Translations under genes and position numbers: made by a program
The notes under the pieces: model-generated
Seen by the model: only the letters and a program-made list of their open reading frames with translations
Database searches by the model: none
What the model was told of the DNA's origin: nothing
Origin: Acetobacteraceae bacterium
GTDB lineage: Bacteria; Pseudomonadota; Alphaproteobacteria; Acetobacterales; Acetobacteraceae
Assembly: GCA_039613835.1 (NCBI GenBank)
Contig: CP154827.1
Coordinates: 1,652,001 to 1,716,000 of the forward strand
Direction: 5' to 3'
Length of the DNA stretch: 64,000 nucleotides
Part shown: piece by piece, positions 18,103 to 28,676 of the stretch
How the letters are laid out: every line of letters begins with the position of its first letter
Position numbering within the stretch: the stretch's first letter is position 1

Positions 18103-21100
18103 TTATGATGCGAGTGACATCAGCGCGACGTCGCCCCCCAATGCGGCGGTATTATCCGTCACGACTTTTTCCCCCACCAGCCATTCCGGGCGCGCCCATT
18201 CCATTGCCGAGTCCGAGGCAAGGACGAGGGCAAGATTGCCAGTGCTTAAAGCAAGCCCGATCGCGTAAATAATATTCGGCCAGCTTTCCGCCACACATAG
18301 GACACGCCCCCGCGGTGTCAGCATGTGAATATTCGTCTCGCCGACAGGGCTCGGTAGATCCCTCGAGGCGCCGCACAAAGTCGTCATGATCAAAGGGCGG
18401 ATCCGCCGTGCGGAGGGCTGATCCCGGGATTCCAGATGTGTCAGGAAGCCGCGCGCGGCGGCTGGCGCGGCCCCGCCGGCCATGTGAGCGGGCGTGTCAC
18501 CGGAAAGGCCGAGCCGTGGCACGAGGAGCGGCCCCCGCCTTCGGCCTCGTGCCGGAAAGGCCCTTCCCACCGAAAGGCTGGGAGTCGACCGTTGCGCCAA
18601 TAATATTGCGATTAACGTAAATATTGCCAGCATGACTGCGCAATGTTGCATGTTGGATTGTCGATTTGACACGGCTCTAAATGTCGAACGTTAAAGCATA
18701 TCCCGTCGCATTGACGGCATCAATGACGCTCGATAATTCCTGACGCTCAAACCGTCGCATATGGAGGACCGGACCGAAAACCTCCTGGCCGATATCTGCA
18801 ACGCGGCCGACTTCGATAATCGTGGGAGGGACAAACCAGCCCACCTGCTGCACCAGCCCGTTTTTCGGCTGCCAGATCTCACGTCCGGCGTCACGCATGG
18901 CGGCGATGTGATCCTCAATACGTGTCCTGGCTTCCTCCGACATGACGGGGCCAATGTCCGTGCTAAGCTGGCTCGGACCGCCAACCGAGATCTCGTCCAA
19001 TGCGCCTTTCAGCATGTCGATCACGTGGTCCGCGCAATCAATCCTACACCAGCAGGACGCGAAGGGCGGAGCAGCGTTGACCGGCACTGTCGAAAGCCGA
19101 GGCGATGATGTCCGTGACAGCCTGCTCGGGCAATGAGGAGCTGTCGACCAGCACGGCATTCTGACCGCCTGTTTCGGCGATGAAGGAAACGGACTGGCCC
19201 GTGCGCCCGCGTCGACCCAGAAGGACGCCACTGATTAGTTTCCCGACTTTGGTTGAGCCGGTAAACATCACGCCGTCAATGCGTTTATCGGCCACAAGTG
19301 CGGCGCCGACATCGCTATCTCCCGGCAGAAGCTGCAAAGCCGGGACGGGTACGCCACTTTCATGGAAGAGACGGACAGCTATAGCGGCGATGAGGGGTGT
19401 TTCCTCAGCGGGCTTGGCGATAACGGCATTACCGGCGGCCAATGAGGCTGCGATCTGCCCCGTAAAAATCGCGAGAGGGAAATTCCAGGGGGAAATGCAG
19501 AGGATGATACCTAGCGGGGTAATCGTCGCCTCTGAATCCTTCATAGCGACCTGCGCGCCGTAATAACGCAGGAAGTCCACCGCCTCCCTGACTTCACCGA
19601 CGGCATTGGCGTAAGTTTTGCCGACTTCCCGCACCAGAAGGGCGATCAGTTCGATCATATGTGTTTCGAGGGCGTCGGCGCACTTATCGAGAATGTCACG
19701 CCGTGCCGCCGGCGTCATATTGCGCCACGTTTCTTCCTGATCCGCATTTTCGAGCGCCTTTTCCATCGCGGCGTCCGAAGCGTAGGTGACCTGCCCCACA
19801 ATGTCGCGGTGATCGGCGGGGTTGATCACGTGACGTGTCGCATCCCCTGACGCATCAAAATGCGCGATGAGAGGGCGGCTGTCATAGGCGCGCTCAATCT
19901 CGCGCAAGGATTTATCGAGTGTTTCCAACATACACTCATCTGTCAGGTCCAGACCGTGGGAATTTCGACGTGACGGGCCGAAAATCTTTTCAGGGGGGCG
20001 GATGTCAGCATGAGGCGCACCGAGCGGTGACACTTTCCGGGCGAGCGAGACGGGGTCTCGGATCAGCTCATCAAGCGATATTTCAGGGTTGGCGGCCTGA
20101 TTGACGAAAGACGAATTCGCGCCATTTTCAAGCAGGCGCCGCACGAGATAGCAGAGGAGCGCGCGGTGCGCGCCGACAGGGGCGTAGATGCGGCACGGCG
20201 TCGCCAATTGCGGATAGATTTCCTCCTTCGCCGCTAGAAGCCGACAGGCGCAGGCGAGGTAACTGACATCCGTATGGCACTTCCGGGTGAAAACGGGAAA
20301 ATCATCGACGCCCTCCACCTGGGTGCGCTTGATTTCCGTATCCCAATAAGCGCCTTTCACGAGACGGACCATCAGGCGATGCTTCGTCTGTCGCGCAAGT
20401 TCGATCAGATAATCGACGACATGGCTGGCGCGTTTGCCGTAAGCCTGCACCACGAAGCCAATGCCATTCCACCGCGCAAGTTCAGGCATGTGACACAGGG
20501 CTTCGAGGAGATCGAGCGACAGGTCAAGGCGGTCACTCTCCTCCACATCAATATTGAGGTCAATATTGTGACGTCGCGCCTGCGCGGCGAGCGCTTTGAG
20601 GCGCGGGAGCAGTTCCCCCATTACCCGGGCTTTTTGCGCGCGCATAACGGGGATGCAATGCGGAAAGTTTGATGGATATTCCCGGCCGGGCATAAAGTGA
20701 GGCGCCTTGGGCCTGTTGGCCGATAGCGTCAATCGCGGCACTGTAATCGTCAAAATAGCGTACGGCCGTCCTCGGATGTTAACGCCGCTTCACTCAACAT
20801 GTCATAGGAGTAAGTGTAACCGCGCGTCTCGGGCTCACGACTGCTTTGCAGCGCCTGAGCAATGGTCTGACCAAGCACGAATTGCCCGCCCATCCGGCCG
20901 ATCGCGCGCTCAATACCCAACCGCATGAAAGGGGCGCTGCCCCGCGCGAGAAGGCCCGTCGGGTCCCGGTGCAAGCGCGCCGCGGCGGTCATCGCCAAAG
21001 CGGCGGCATTAACCGTTAAAGGTTGCTTCCGCCCGACAAAACTCTGCCAATCATTATTGCCGACCTGGTCCCGGATCAGCACATCTTTCGTGGCAGCATC

Positions 21101-21240
21101 GGGAATGCGCAATATCGCCTCGGCAAGGCGCATCAGGGCCAGGCCTTCCGGAGATGACAGGGAGAACCGCTGCATAATGGCTTCGACACCGCTACTGCCT
21201 GCACGTTTACGCTGCTGGCCCGCCAGGAAACGCGCCGTTA
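18103..21240 (-). pseudogene. putA: PutA, bifunctional proline dehydrogenase / P5C dehydrogenase, decayed
   Basis: Fragments in all reverse frames cover most of PutA. The helical N-domain FSLSSPEGLALMRLAEAILR is near 21160, breaking at about 20752. The proline dehydrogenase barrel follows (DLNIDVEESDRLDLSLDLLE, VQAYGKRA, LMVRLVKGAYWD). Then comes the aldehyde dehydrogenase part (PWNFPLAIFTGQ, FTGSTKVG, AETGGQNAVL and the active Cys in SAGQRCSALR). Breaks follow near 19045 and 18680, then NIYVNRNIIGATVDSQPFGG and the closing GGDVALMSLAS. In the barrel, EIYPQLAT is joined directly to PCRIYAPVG, an in-frame loss of about 45 residues including part of the active site. The first 60 or so residues are also missing. 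Proline degradation to glutamate is lost. Confidence 0.88.
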
Positions 21241-21510
21241 CAGATACGAAAAAGGTGCAGTATCTCCGTATAAAAAATTTTTCTGAAAATTCCGCTTGCC
21301 ATGGACAAGACTGACTAATCTCCCGCCTTTGACCGCATCGGACAGAATTTCGCAACATTTTGAGAAAAGCAGACGCCCAAAAAGTCTTTTTAAGAAACTT
21401 GTTACGAAGTCTTAGTGCTTCGATAAGAAATGCTGTCGGCTCGCTAAGCCCGCTCTAATAAGATGAAGCTGCCGGCAAAAATTTGCGAGAAAAAGGTTTT
21501 TTAAAACCAA

Positions 21511-21546
21511 AGCAAAACGGCCCGTCATAATCATATGACAGGCCGT
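21511..21546 (-). terminator. Rho-independent terminator of fba
   Basis: On the minus strand an ACGGCC...GGCCGT stem with an inner TCATA/TATGA stem is followed by TTTTGCTTTGGTTTT. It lies just after the fba stop. Confidence 0.75.
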
Positions 21547-21567
21547 CAGATTGTTCCGGGTCCGGGT

Positions 21568-22671
21568 TCAGGCGGTGATTGAGCGCCCTTTGGAGCCGAG
21601 ATCCTGGAAGCTCTCATTGAGACGGTCGATGATCGCTTTCTCACCCTCTCTCAGCCATTTACGAGGGTCGTAAAATTTTTTGTAAGACTCATCCGTCGTA
21701 GGGTCGATCTGGTAGCGAAAAGCTTTATCGTGAGAGAAAACGAAATGGCCGATACCATGCGCGAATGCGAACTGCACATCCGTATCGATGTTCATTTTAA
21801 AGACTCTATAAGAGACTGCCGCTGAGATTTTATCTTTCTCGGAGCCCAAACCCCCATGGAAGACAAGGCTTAGCGGCTTGTCGGGCAGACCCTTTGCCTT
21901 CGCCATATATTGCTGGGAATGCAGCAGGATTTCAGGGCGCAACTGTACATTGCCCGGTTTGTAGACGTCGTGCAACATTACCGAAAGAGGCGCAATGGTG
22001 ATGTGACCCAAGGGTGAGAGCATATCCCAGGCTTTGAGGACATCCTCCGGCTGCGTGTAAAGATGCGCGTTATCAGCGTGATCCTCAAGATCATGACCGA
22101 CGCCATCTTCCTCACCGCCTGTCACGCCGAGTTCGAATTCCAGGCTGATGCCGAGGCGCGCCATGCGCGGCAGGAGCCGTGCGCATTCATGTAAATTATC
22201 CTTAAGCGGTTCGGCGGAGAGGTCAATCATGTGAGATGAGAAGAGGGGTGGGCGTCCGGCGGCGACTTCCTTCTCACTGACATCCAGCAGGCCCTCCACC
22301 CATGGAATGAGCTTTCGGTTGGCGTGGTCCGTATGCAGAATGACGCAGATGCCATATTCTTTCGCGAGGCTGTGGACATGGCGCGCCATGGAAGCCGCAC
22401 CAAGGATGCGGGTCTTGCCGGCGTCCGCAAGCCCTTCCCCCGCGAAAAAACGCGCGCCGCCATTCGAACACTGAATAATAATGTCGGAGCGATTGGCGGC
22501 GGCTTCGAGAACAGCGTTGACACTATTCGTGCCAACAACATTGACGGCAGGTAAGGCGTAACCGCCCGCTTTGCACGCTTCAATGAGTGCGCGGTAATCT
22601 TCGCCCGTGACGACACCCGGCTTCAACGTCCGGGACTGATGAGTTGTGGAAGGCGAGATGTCGGAAACCAT
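21568..22671 (-). CDS. fba: Class II fructose-bisphosphate aldolase
   Basis: 367 residues of the FbaA (class IIA) type. The zinc-binding HTDH motif is at residues 113-116, FELGVTGGEEDGV carries further metal and active-site residues, and VFHGGLGSEKD and MNIDTD form the C-terminal substrate site. It catalyses reversible cleavage of fructose 1,6-bisphosphate, for gluconeogenesis and the lower glycolytic route. The Met at 22671 fits the family start. A terminator follows and a repeat-containing leader precedes it. The frame is intact, and the gene stands between the dead putA and a degenerate region. Confidence 0.93.
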   Translation of the reverse strand: MVSDISPSTTHQSRTLKPGVVTGEDYRALIEACKAGGYALPAVNVVGTNSVNAVLEAAANRSDIIIQCSNGGARFFAGEGLADAGKTRILGAASMARHVHSLAKEYGICVILHTDHANRKLIPWVEGLLDVSEKEVAAGRPPLFSSHMIDLSAEPLKDNLHECARLLPRMARLGISLEFELGVTGGEEDGVGHDLEDHADNAHLYTQPEDVLKAWDMLSPLGHITIAPLSVMLHDVYKPGNVQLRPEILLHSQQYMAKAKGLPDKPLSLVFHGGLGSEKDKISAAVSYRVFKMNIDTDVQFAFAHGIGHFVFSHDKAFRYQIDPTTDESYKKFYDPRKWLREGEKAIIDRLNESFQDLGSKGRSITA

Positions 22672-22684
22672 AGTTGAACTCTAT

Positions 22685-22729
22685 AAATTTATGATGAACT
22701 GGGAGGGAATATAACAAAATTTATGATGA
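22685..22729 (-). repeat. 13-bp direct repeat in the fba leader
   Basis: AAATTTATGATGA (plus-strand reading) occurs at 22685-22697 and again at 22717-22729, 32 bases apart, i.e. about three helical turns. The first copy ends 14 bases before the fba start codon and the two bracket a TATATT-like -10 element on the minus strand. It could be an operator; no factor is identified. Confidence 0.5.
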
Positions 22730-22993
22730 TTTTGCTACCCCACGTGATCGTTTTACATCGTGACGCCGGGTGAAAGCCGATCACATTTGATGTGAGCGTT
22801 CTTCCCAAAGCGTCATAACCAAGCGTTTTCTTGGAAGGTGAAAGTTGTATACGGGGGTGGGATTTATAAATCCTCACTCGGGCCCGCCTGGCGAAGCGCA
22901 GGAAGCGCCATGGGGAGTACGCGTGGCGGGCGCATCAAAAAACGAAGAATTTTTTGCGGGCGGGGATTGTCAAAGCGGTGCCGCGCGCAGCGA

Positions 22994-23158
22994 TCATTCC
23001 CTCTGCGCGTAATCTTCAGGCGGGGACGCGACTTCCCTATAGGTCAGCTGCTCGTAATACGAGTAGATTTCCTCAATCAGGCTTTCCGCCTCGTTACGGT
23101 GACCCTCCTTTGCGAGGCGATTGGCCGATGCGATCAACGTTTTGATCTCTACTTTCAT
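22994..23158 (-). CDS. Small 54-residue protein of unknown function
   Basis: An ATG at 23158 is preceded, ten bases upstream, by AAAGGAG, one of the best ribosome-binding sites in the region. The product starts MKVEIKTLIASANRLAKEG and continues as a charged helix rich in Glu (EAESLIEEIYSYYEQL), ending at TGA 22994-22996. It looks like two amphipathic helices, cytosolic, without cysteines or signal. I do not recognise a family. Length, codon make-up and binding site support a real gene, although it sits between decayed regions. Confidence 0.6.
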   Translation of the reverse strand: MKVEIKTLIASANRLAKEGHRNEAESLIEEIYSYYEQLTYREVASPPEDYAQRE

Positions 23159-23729
23159 TGCGAAAAGGCTCCTTTGTCAGCCCATCCGTTTACAAACCTG
23201 GCAAGCAAATCCGGCGGAATACCGCTTTAAACATTACACCCAGTGTGCGCCATTGGAAGATTGCTTTTGTCAAAAATTTGAAACGTGTAGCCGCCTGAAG
23301 TCAATTTATACATTAAAAGCAATCAATAAACCTTAATAAACGGGCCACGTCACGCAGATTTATGCGTAAAAACCCTTCCTCCTTACGGATGAGCGCCTTT
23401 CAGGACCGAACGCCGTCCCTGAAAATTATCCAACCGTCAGAGCGCCAATATCATCACGCATCTGAGGATGAGGCCGCCAACAGTCAACACTGCCCGGGCC
23501 AATCTCAAATTAATTGCGTTTTGAGAAGGCTGAAAAACCTAGCAAATAATGCGCCGAAAAGAAACCCGCTTCTCCCCCTGCCTCATCTTGATAAATCAAC
23601 ACTCCCCGGCGCTTAGAGACAATGGGCGTCCGGTGACGTGGGGTCACTGACAATCAACGTGATGAAATCTCGACGCACGGCGCGGACTCCCTATTGTCCC
23701 AGGCGCGTCAATGAGTGTCGACGCAAACA
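23159..23729. other. Intergenic stretch without recognisable gene
   Basis: About 570 bases separate the small gene from the second Hint pseudogene. Short open frames exist in several frames but none has a binding site plus protein-like composition, and no RNA gene pattern is visible. It probably contains the promoter of the small gene near 23170-23300 (AT-rich) and remnants of lost sequence. Confidence 0.4.
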
Positions 23730-23767
23730 CCCCTCACGAAACCTTGTGAAATCGGGTCTGTGAGGGG
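23730..23767 (-). terminator. Hairpin after Hint copy 2
   Basis: CCCCTCAC at 23730-23737 pairs with GTGAGGGG at 23760-23767 around a 22-base loop. It lies 25 bases past the Hint pseudogene stop on the minus strand. There is no good T-run, so termination is a guess. Confidence 0.35.
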
Positions 23768-23792
23768 CGACGACGTTCGATTATACCCTATC

Positions 23793-25652
23793 TCACAAAG
23801 CGGGCTGCAAAACGCTATCAGCTTTCGTCAAACCCTCCAGGATCGATTTCGGCATGATATACTCTGGGCGCGGCGACAGGCGGTGCAATCCGGTTGACAA
23901 AATCTTGATCGCAAGCACGTTGTCATGCGCGTCTGTCACATCATCAAGGATAATTTCTGCGCGTCCACTCGTCCAGCGACATGGATGGCTTTCGGTCGAG
24001 GACCACCCTTTGAGTCTTTCATCTGTCAGGTGTTCGGTCACCTCTCTGTGTCCGGAAGGCTTTTCAATGACGATCTCCCCGACAAGCACGCCGAGAAGGC
24101 GGCGGTCATCAATATAGGGACCTAAAGCGTCACAAGGCCGGGTCACGCGTGATGTCAGGTAAAGTTGCGACAGCCCTGCAGGGAAGCTGTAACGATACCA
24201 TCCGTTCCTGATCTCGCGCAAAATGAGGCGCTCACCGTCAACCGTCTCGACGTTCAGGTCCGGATCTTCAGTCAAGTTGACACCCGCTGTGAGGGCGGAT
24301 GCGTCGGAAGGGTCTATCTGGTCGGCACGCTCATTGAGCGTCTCATAGATATCGCGGACAAATTCCGGCGTCACACAAAGGGGGGCGGCACTGTCAAGGC
24401 CTCATTGCTTGGTGCCGTCGGCGGCCACTACATTATCGGCCCAGTTTTGTTCAGAAAATTGATGACGCAAACCATTATCGAGATAGGTTTCCGTCGCAGC
24501 ACCGCTGACATGAACGATACTGTGCCGGGCCGTTTCAAAATGGTAGTAATCATACGATTCAATGCTGTGATCATAGGCGATGGTGCGACCATTCACCAAC
24601 ATGCGCACGGGGACGAAATATCCCGAAAAAACAGGGTATGTTCCGATGTCACAGCGAGGTCCCGGTATGGCACATTTTCGGCAAGCGCATCGGCTTTGAT
24701 GCGGACAGGGAAGCCGGACCTGTCGTCATCGAGCATCCGATTTACTCTGAGATGCGATTTGCCTGTCCAAATAACGGGTTGTACGGTTTTTACGCCAAAG
24801 GCGTCACGCGAGATCACCTCATCGCCGACTTTTAGTTCCTGCACTGGCTTTTTGCACCTGTCGACGTCTCCACCATCGCGTCAGCGAGATAACAAACGGG
24901 TGTAAAACCCTCCGTAACTGGGAGTGTCGTCATCAGCGAGTCCGGCGTCGAGCTGATATAGAGATTCTTGCCATCCGTAGCTTGAAAAAGATGATTGTCT
25001 GTGACGTCATTGACAAAGTTGCCATTTAATAAAAGCGACAAACCATTATCAAAAGTGACCTTCGTGAAGAAGAGAAGGTATTTTTCCACCTTCGTGACAG
25101 AAGTTGCCCCCTCAATTTCAATGACGGAATTTGGCTGATCGAAGCCTTCAATGGCATTGAAATTGATTTTGTTGGCGCCGTCGCCGCCGACGCCAAGTCG
25201 GAGAGTTCCTCCGCCATCGCCAAAGGAGAGCTTCGAGTTCTCTAAAGCGCTGACAATAGTCGAGCCATGAATGGCAGTGATATTAGGTGTGCCGCCATTC
25301 TTGACGACGTATTTGGCTTGCGTAAAGGCGCCGATCGAGGCACCATTGACATCCAGCGTTCCGCCGTCAGCGATCAGCGTGCTGCCCGCAATCACTGATA
25401 TCGCGCCATTTTCAGTGTCGCCCACCGTTACTGTGGCGCCAGCTTGCGACGTGATTTTGTAAGATACGATGATATTCGCCGCCAGTTTGGGCGGTGTGAT
25501 CGTTGCCGGGACGTTGGGGCCTGTTACGACGGCCTCTGCCGGGCCACTTCCTGAAGGACTGGGAGGAAGGTAGATCAGTGGATATAAGATCCGCTCTTCG
25601 TGATAACATTGCCCGTGCCCTGATAATTATGTTTATCAAAAAATGGTCTCAT
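23793..25652 (-). pseudogene. Hint-domain exported protein, copy 2, broken
   Basis: From a probable ATG at 25652 the first frame is lost near 25600. The next frame gives a Ser/Pro linker and a repetitive beta-rich passenger (NGAISVIAGSTLIADGGTLD, SKLSFGDGGGTLRLGVGGDG) like Acetobacteraceae surface proteins. The Hint domain starts at CYLADAMVETSTG; an A5 run near 24850 shifts the frame to VQELKVGDEVISRD and AVTSEHTLFF. A T6 run near 24610 shifts it again to RMLVNGRTIAYDHS and YYHFETARHSIVHVSG. An in-frame TGA (24402-24404) interrupts the tail, which continues FVRDIYETLNERAD, YIDDRRLLGVLVGE. The domain order agrees with copy 1 at 15004-16480. Self-cleavage would need both CYL and TSEH blocks, now in different frames. 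Confidence 0.78.
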
Positions 25653-26001
25653 ACAACTTGCGTGGCCGTCACTTTATAATCGTCGTCCATCTTGCATTTA
25701 AAAGAACCGGGTCGATAACCGCTTAAAAAACTCTCAAATCAGACGGACTGCCGGAAGCGGTCCACGTTCCTTTCTTATCTTAAAAACTAAAATCATTGTT
25801 GATACGCGCATCAGTGATCCGCTCTGACCATCGACACGCCCTGAGAACTGTTTATCTAATTATAACAAAATATTACAATTTCAATACGGTTCTACGCTCA
25901 AGTCTGATTGAACGGCCTTTTGCGTGAACGCTGCCGACGCGTCTCGGGCTTGCGTGCATGAGGGCAGGCTGTATGCTCAGCGCGGCAAAAGGGAGTAGTC
26001 G
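25653..26001. other. Intergenic region between Hint copy 2 and the HAD gene
   Basis: About 350 AT-rich bases between divergent genes. It probably holds both promoters; GGGAG occurs 6 bases before the HAD start. No ORF or RNA structure is convincing. Confidence 0.4.
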
Positions 26002-26706
26002 ATGTCAGCGAAGGATCACCCAACGTCCGGAGAAAAGCCGCAGCTCGGTCCGATTAAAGGCGTTATTTTCGACATGGATGGCCTGTTGCTGGACAGTGAA
26101 AATCTGGCGATGGAAGCGTTGATCGAGTCGGGTCGTGCGCTCGACTATGAAATATCCATGGCATTCTGCCGCCGGATGATTGGCGTGCCTGCCGATGGAT
26201 GCCGCACTTTGGTGCGGGAGACATTCGGGGAAAGCTTCCCGAGTGACGCGTTTTTCGAGGGGCAGGAAATCGCCCTGCGGCAATTGGTCGATGCCGGGAA
26301 GCTGACGGTAAAGGAGGGCGTCGTCCCCTTGCTTGATCTTCTCGACACGCTGCATCTGCCGCGCGCCATTGCGACCTCCTCCAGCCGTGTGCGCACGGAT
26401 CATCACCTGAATCTCGTCGGGCTTTTTGACAGGTTTGATGCGATCGTGACGCGTGACGACGTTCATCGCGGCAAACCTGATCCTGAACCTTATCTCAAAG
26501 CGGCGGAAGCCATCAAAGTCGCACCATCCCTCTGCCTTGCGCTGGAGGATTCCCATACCGGTGCCCGCGCGGCCCATGCAGCCAGTATCCGCGTCATCGT
26601 TGTGCCCGACCTGCTGCAACCGACGGATGATGTGCGTGCGAAAGCCTGGGCCGTTGTCGAAAGCCTTCATGAAGTCGCGGCGTTTATCCGCCGGAGCACC
26701 TCGTAA
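26002..26706 (+). CDS. HAD-superfamily hydrolase (beta-phosphoglucomutase/phosphatase type)
   Basis: 234 residues. Motif I is VIFDMDGLLLDSE with the nucleophile Asp near residue 28; motif II is ATSSSR; motif III/IV are GKPDPEPYLKAAE and LEDSHTGARAAHAA. The helical cap between motifs I and II marks subfamily IA. Such enzymes dephosphorylate sugar or glycolate phosphates, or isomerise beta-glucose-1-phosphate. The substrate is not given by sequence. ATG 26002 follows GGGAG. It converges with the mannitol dehydrogenase gene 41 bases downstream; the frame is intact. Confidence 0.85.
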   Translation: MSAKDHPTSGEKPQLGPIKGVIFDMDGLLLDSENLAMEALIESGRALDYEISMAFCRRMIGVPADGCRTLVRETFGESFPSDAFFEGQEIALRQLVDAGKLTVKEGVVPLLDLLDTLHLPRAIATSSSRVRTDHHLNLVGLFDRFDAIVTRDDVHRGKPDPEPYLKAAEAIKVAPSLCLALEDSHTGARAAHAASIRVIVVPDLLQPTDDVRAKAWAVVESLHEVAAFIRRSTS

Positions 26707-26747
26707 GCCTGACGTCTGGCAGATGCCCGTTTGACATGGGCGCGCTC

Positions 26748-28247
26748 TCAGGGAACGGCTAAAGATTCGTCCTTGAGCGTGGCCCGCAAAACATTTTTCA
26801 TGTTCTGCTCGGAAATGCGCTTGAGCATCTCGGCGATATCGGCAACATATTTGTTATGATCGGGGAGGCTGGGGCCGAAAACCTCCTCCATCGCCAGAAA
26901 AGCCTCGGCCTGCGCCGCGTGATGATCCCGACATTCGGCGCAGATCTTCTTCAGCATGGCCGCGCGAGGGTCTTCCAGCGAGATCTCCAACACTTCCTTC
27001 TCATGCAGGGCGAACCAGCGAATCCAGCTTGCAATCAGAAGGACGGCGCCAGTCACGTCGCGTCCCGCCGAGATATTCTCCCGCATGGGGCGAATAACGC
27101 GGGCCGCCATTTTCGCCGAACCATTGCGACCGATACGCTCGGCTTCATGCACAATGGCGGGGTTTTTCAGGCGAGACATCAGCTCATCCGTGTAATCATC
27201 AAGCTCCTTCTCCTGAAGATGGAGCCCGGCTGTCTGCTCGAAGCGCATAAAGCGTCGCGCCAACGGTCCTAATACCGGGTCGGACGCGGCCTCGGCGATG
27301 GTCTCCCGCCCGGTGAGCTGCCCGACATAGGCCAGCAACATGTGACTGCCATTCAGCATCTGGAGCTTGGCGCGCTCAAACATATCGACGTCATGGACAA
27401 AGCGTGTGCCATGATGCGCTTCCCAGAAGGGCCGAGGCCCATCGAAATGCTGGATGATCCACTGAAACCAGGGTTCGGCGGAAACCGGGATCTCATCATC
27501 AATCCCGCCCAGTAGGCGACTGGCGTCGGCAATATCCCCCTCATGCGGCGTTGGCACGATACGATCGACCATCGTATCCGGAAATTGGACATGCCCCGCG
27601 ATCCATTTTGCGAGCGCGCCCCGCCCCTCTGCCTCAGCGAAAGCCATGACGGCAGCGCGCAATGTCACGCCATTATGGCTGAGATTGTCACAACATATGA
27701 TGACGGGCGGGGAGGTGCCTCTTTGTCTGACCCTCTCAAGGCCACGTGCCAGGAAAGCGACGGCCGTGACGGAAGAGGGATTATTGAAATCATTCCGTAT
27801 AAGCGGATCCGTGACATCAAGTTGTCCATCGGCGGAAAGGTGGTAGCCCGTGGCCGTTATCGTCAGGGTCACGATTTTTGTGGTGGGGGATGCGATGCGT
27901 TCAATGAGGCGGTCCGGCCGGTCAGCGGCGCAGAATACCTTATGCAGGCTGCCAATGACGGAAGCGGTTGTGCCCGAGCGTTCCCGCGTGAGGAGGGTAT
28001 AAAGATTATCCTGTTGCGCCAATTGCGTCACGAGGTCCGGACGGCGCATGGTTGCGGACGCGATGCCCCAATGATGGCCTTCCGCACCCATTTCATTGAG
28101 GGCGGCCTGGGTTGCGACGGCCTGATGTGCCCGATGAAAATTACCGCAACCGAGATGAACAATTCCGGACCGAAGTAATTTCACGTCATAATGCGGGCGA
28201 TAGATAGAATGCGGAAGCGTGCTCAATACGTCGCGGGACAACCTCAA
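26748..28247 (-). CDS. Long-chain polyol (mannitol/arabitol/fructuronate-type) dehydrogenase
   Basis: 499 residues of the mannitol dehydrogenase family (Rossmann plus C-terminal domain). HLGCGNFHRAHQA near residue 32 binds NAD(H). The catalytic pattern KLQMLNGSHMLL keeps Lys, Asn (+5) and His (+8), as in Pseudomonas mannitol 2-dehydrogenase. DNLYTLLTRE and CCDNLSHNG are further family marks. It interconverts a polyol and ketose (for example mannitol and fructose) in the cytosol, a common trait of acetic acid bacteria; arabitol or fructuronate are alternatives. The frame is intact. It stands alone, without transport genes. Confidence 0.87.
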   Translation of the reverse strand: MRLSRDVLSTLPHSIYRPHYDVKLLRSGIVHLGCGNFHRAHQAVATQAALNEMGAEGHHWGIASATMRRPDLVTQLAQQDNLYTLLTRERSGTTASVIGSLHKVFCAADRPDRLIERIASPTTKIVTLTITATGYHLSADGQLDVTDPLIRNDFNNPSSVTAVAFLARGLERVRQRGTSPPVIICCDNLSHNGVTLRAAVMAFAEAEGRGALAKWIAGHVQFPDTMVDRIVPTPHEGDIADASRLLGGIDDEIPVSAEPWFQWIIQHFDGPRPFWEAHHGTRFVHDVDMFERAKLQMLNGSHMLLAYVGQLTGRETIAEAASDPVLGPLARRFMRFEQTAGLHLQEKELDDYTDELMSRLKNPAIVHEAERIGRNGSAKMAARVIRPMRENISAGRDVTGAVLLIASWIRWFALHEKEVLEISLEDPRAAMLKKICAECRDHHAAQAEAFLAMEEVFGPSLPDHNKYVADIAEMLKRISEQNMKNVLRATLKDESLAVP

Positions 28248-28642
28248 TGTCGAACCTCCTCTTCAAATGGACGCCGGACCCGTGAAGCCGACGCGTTCAA
28301 ATCCGTCATCATGCTTGGTGAGAGGTCGCAAATATCTCCACGGAACGAATGAAAATCTTACTTATTTGGAAAATCTGAAGTGCGACGATAATTTATTCAA
28401 ACCGGGATCATACGGGTGATGAGAATAAATCGCAATTCAAACGGGACGTGCGATTGGACGGCGTCAAGAAGGTATCCTGGGTCCAGATATACGCGCAAAT
28501 TCAACGATCTGCGCGCTGAGCCGCCATCAATTATTTGGTTGTATTATGCGTACTGTATCGGACGCATCTTTGTAAGATGATCAGCCCGTCACTCAAATTA
28601 TTCGTTCCAAATCGTCTCGAAGTTCAGGGGGCGGATCCGACA
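28248..28642. other. Intergenic region upstream of the polyol dehydrogenase
   Basis: About 395 bases hold the promoter side of the polyol dehydrogenase (minus strand). Nothing coding is supported; short frames lack binding sites. Confidence 0.4.
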
Positions 28643-28668
28643 AAAACCCGGCGCGAGGGCCGGGTTTT
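28643..28668 (-). terminator. Rho-independent terminator of glnA
   Basis: A perfect stem AAAACCCGGC / GCCGGGTTTT with a six-base loop is followed on the minus strand by T residues. It lies eight bases beyond the glnA stop; the A/T ends make it potentially bidirectional. Confidence 0.85.
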
Positions 28669-28676
28669 GAGAGGTT

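Noticed and set aside
22838..23230. 130-codon plus-strand ORF upstream of fba
   Set aside because: No ribosome site, low-complexity Arg/Gly composition; the minus-strand 54-codon frame is better supported.
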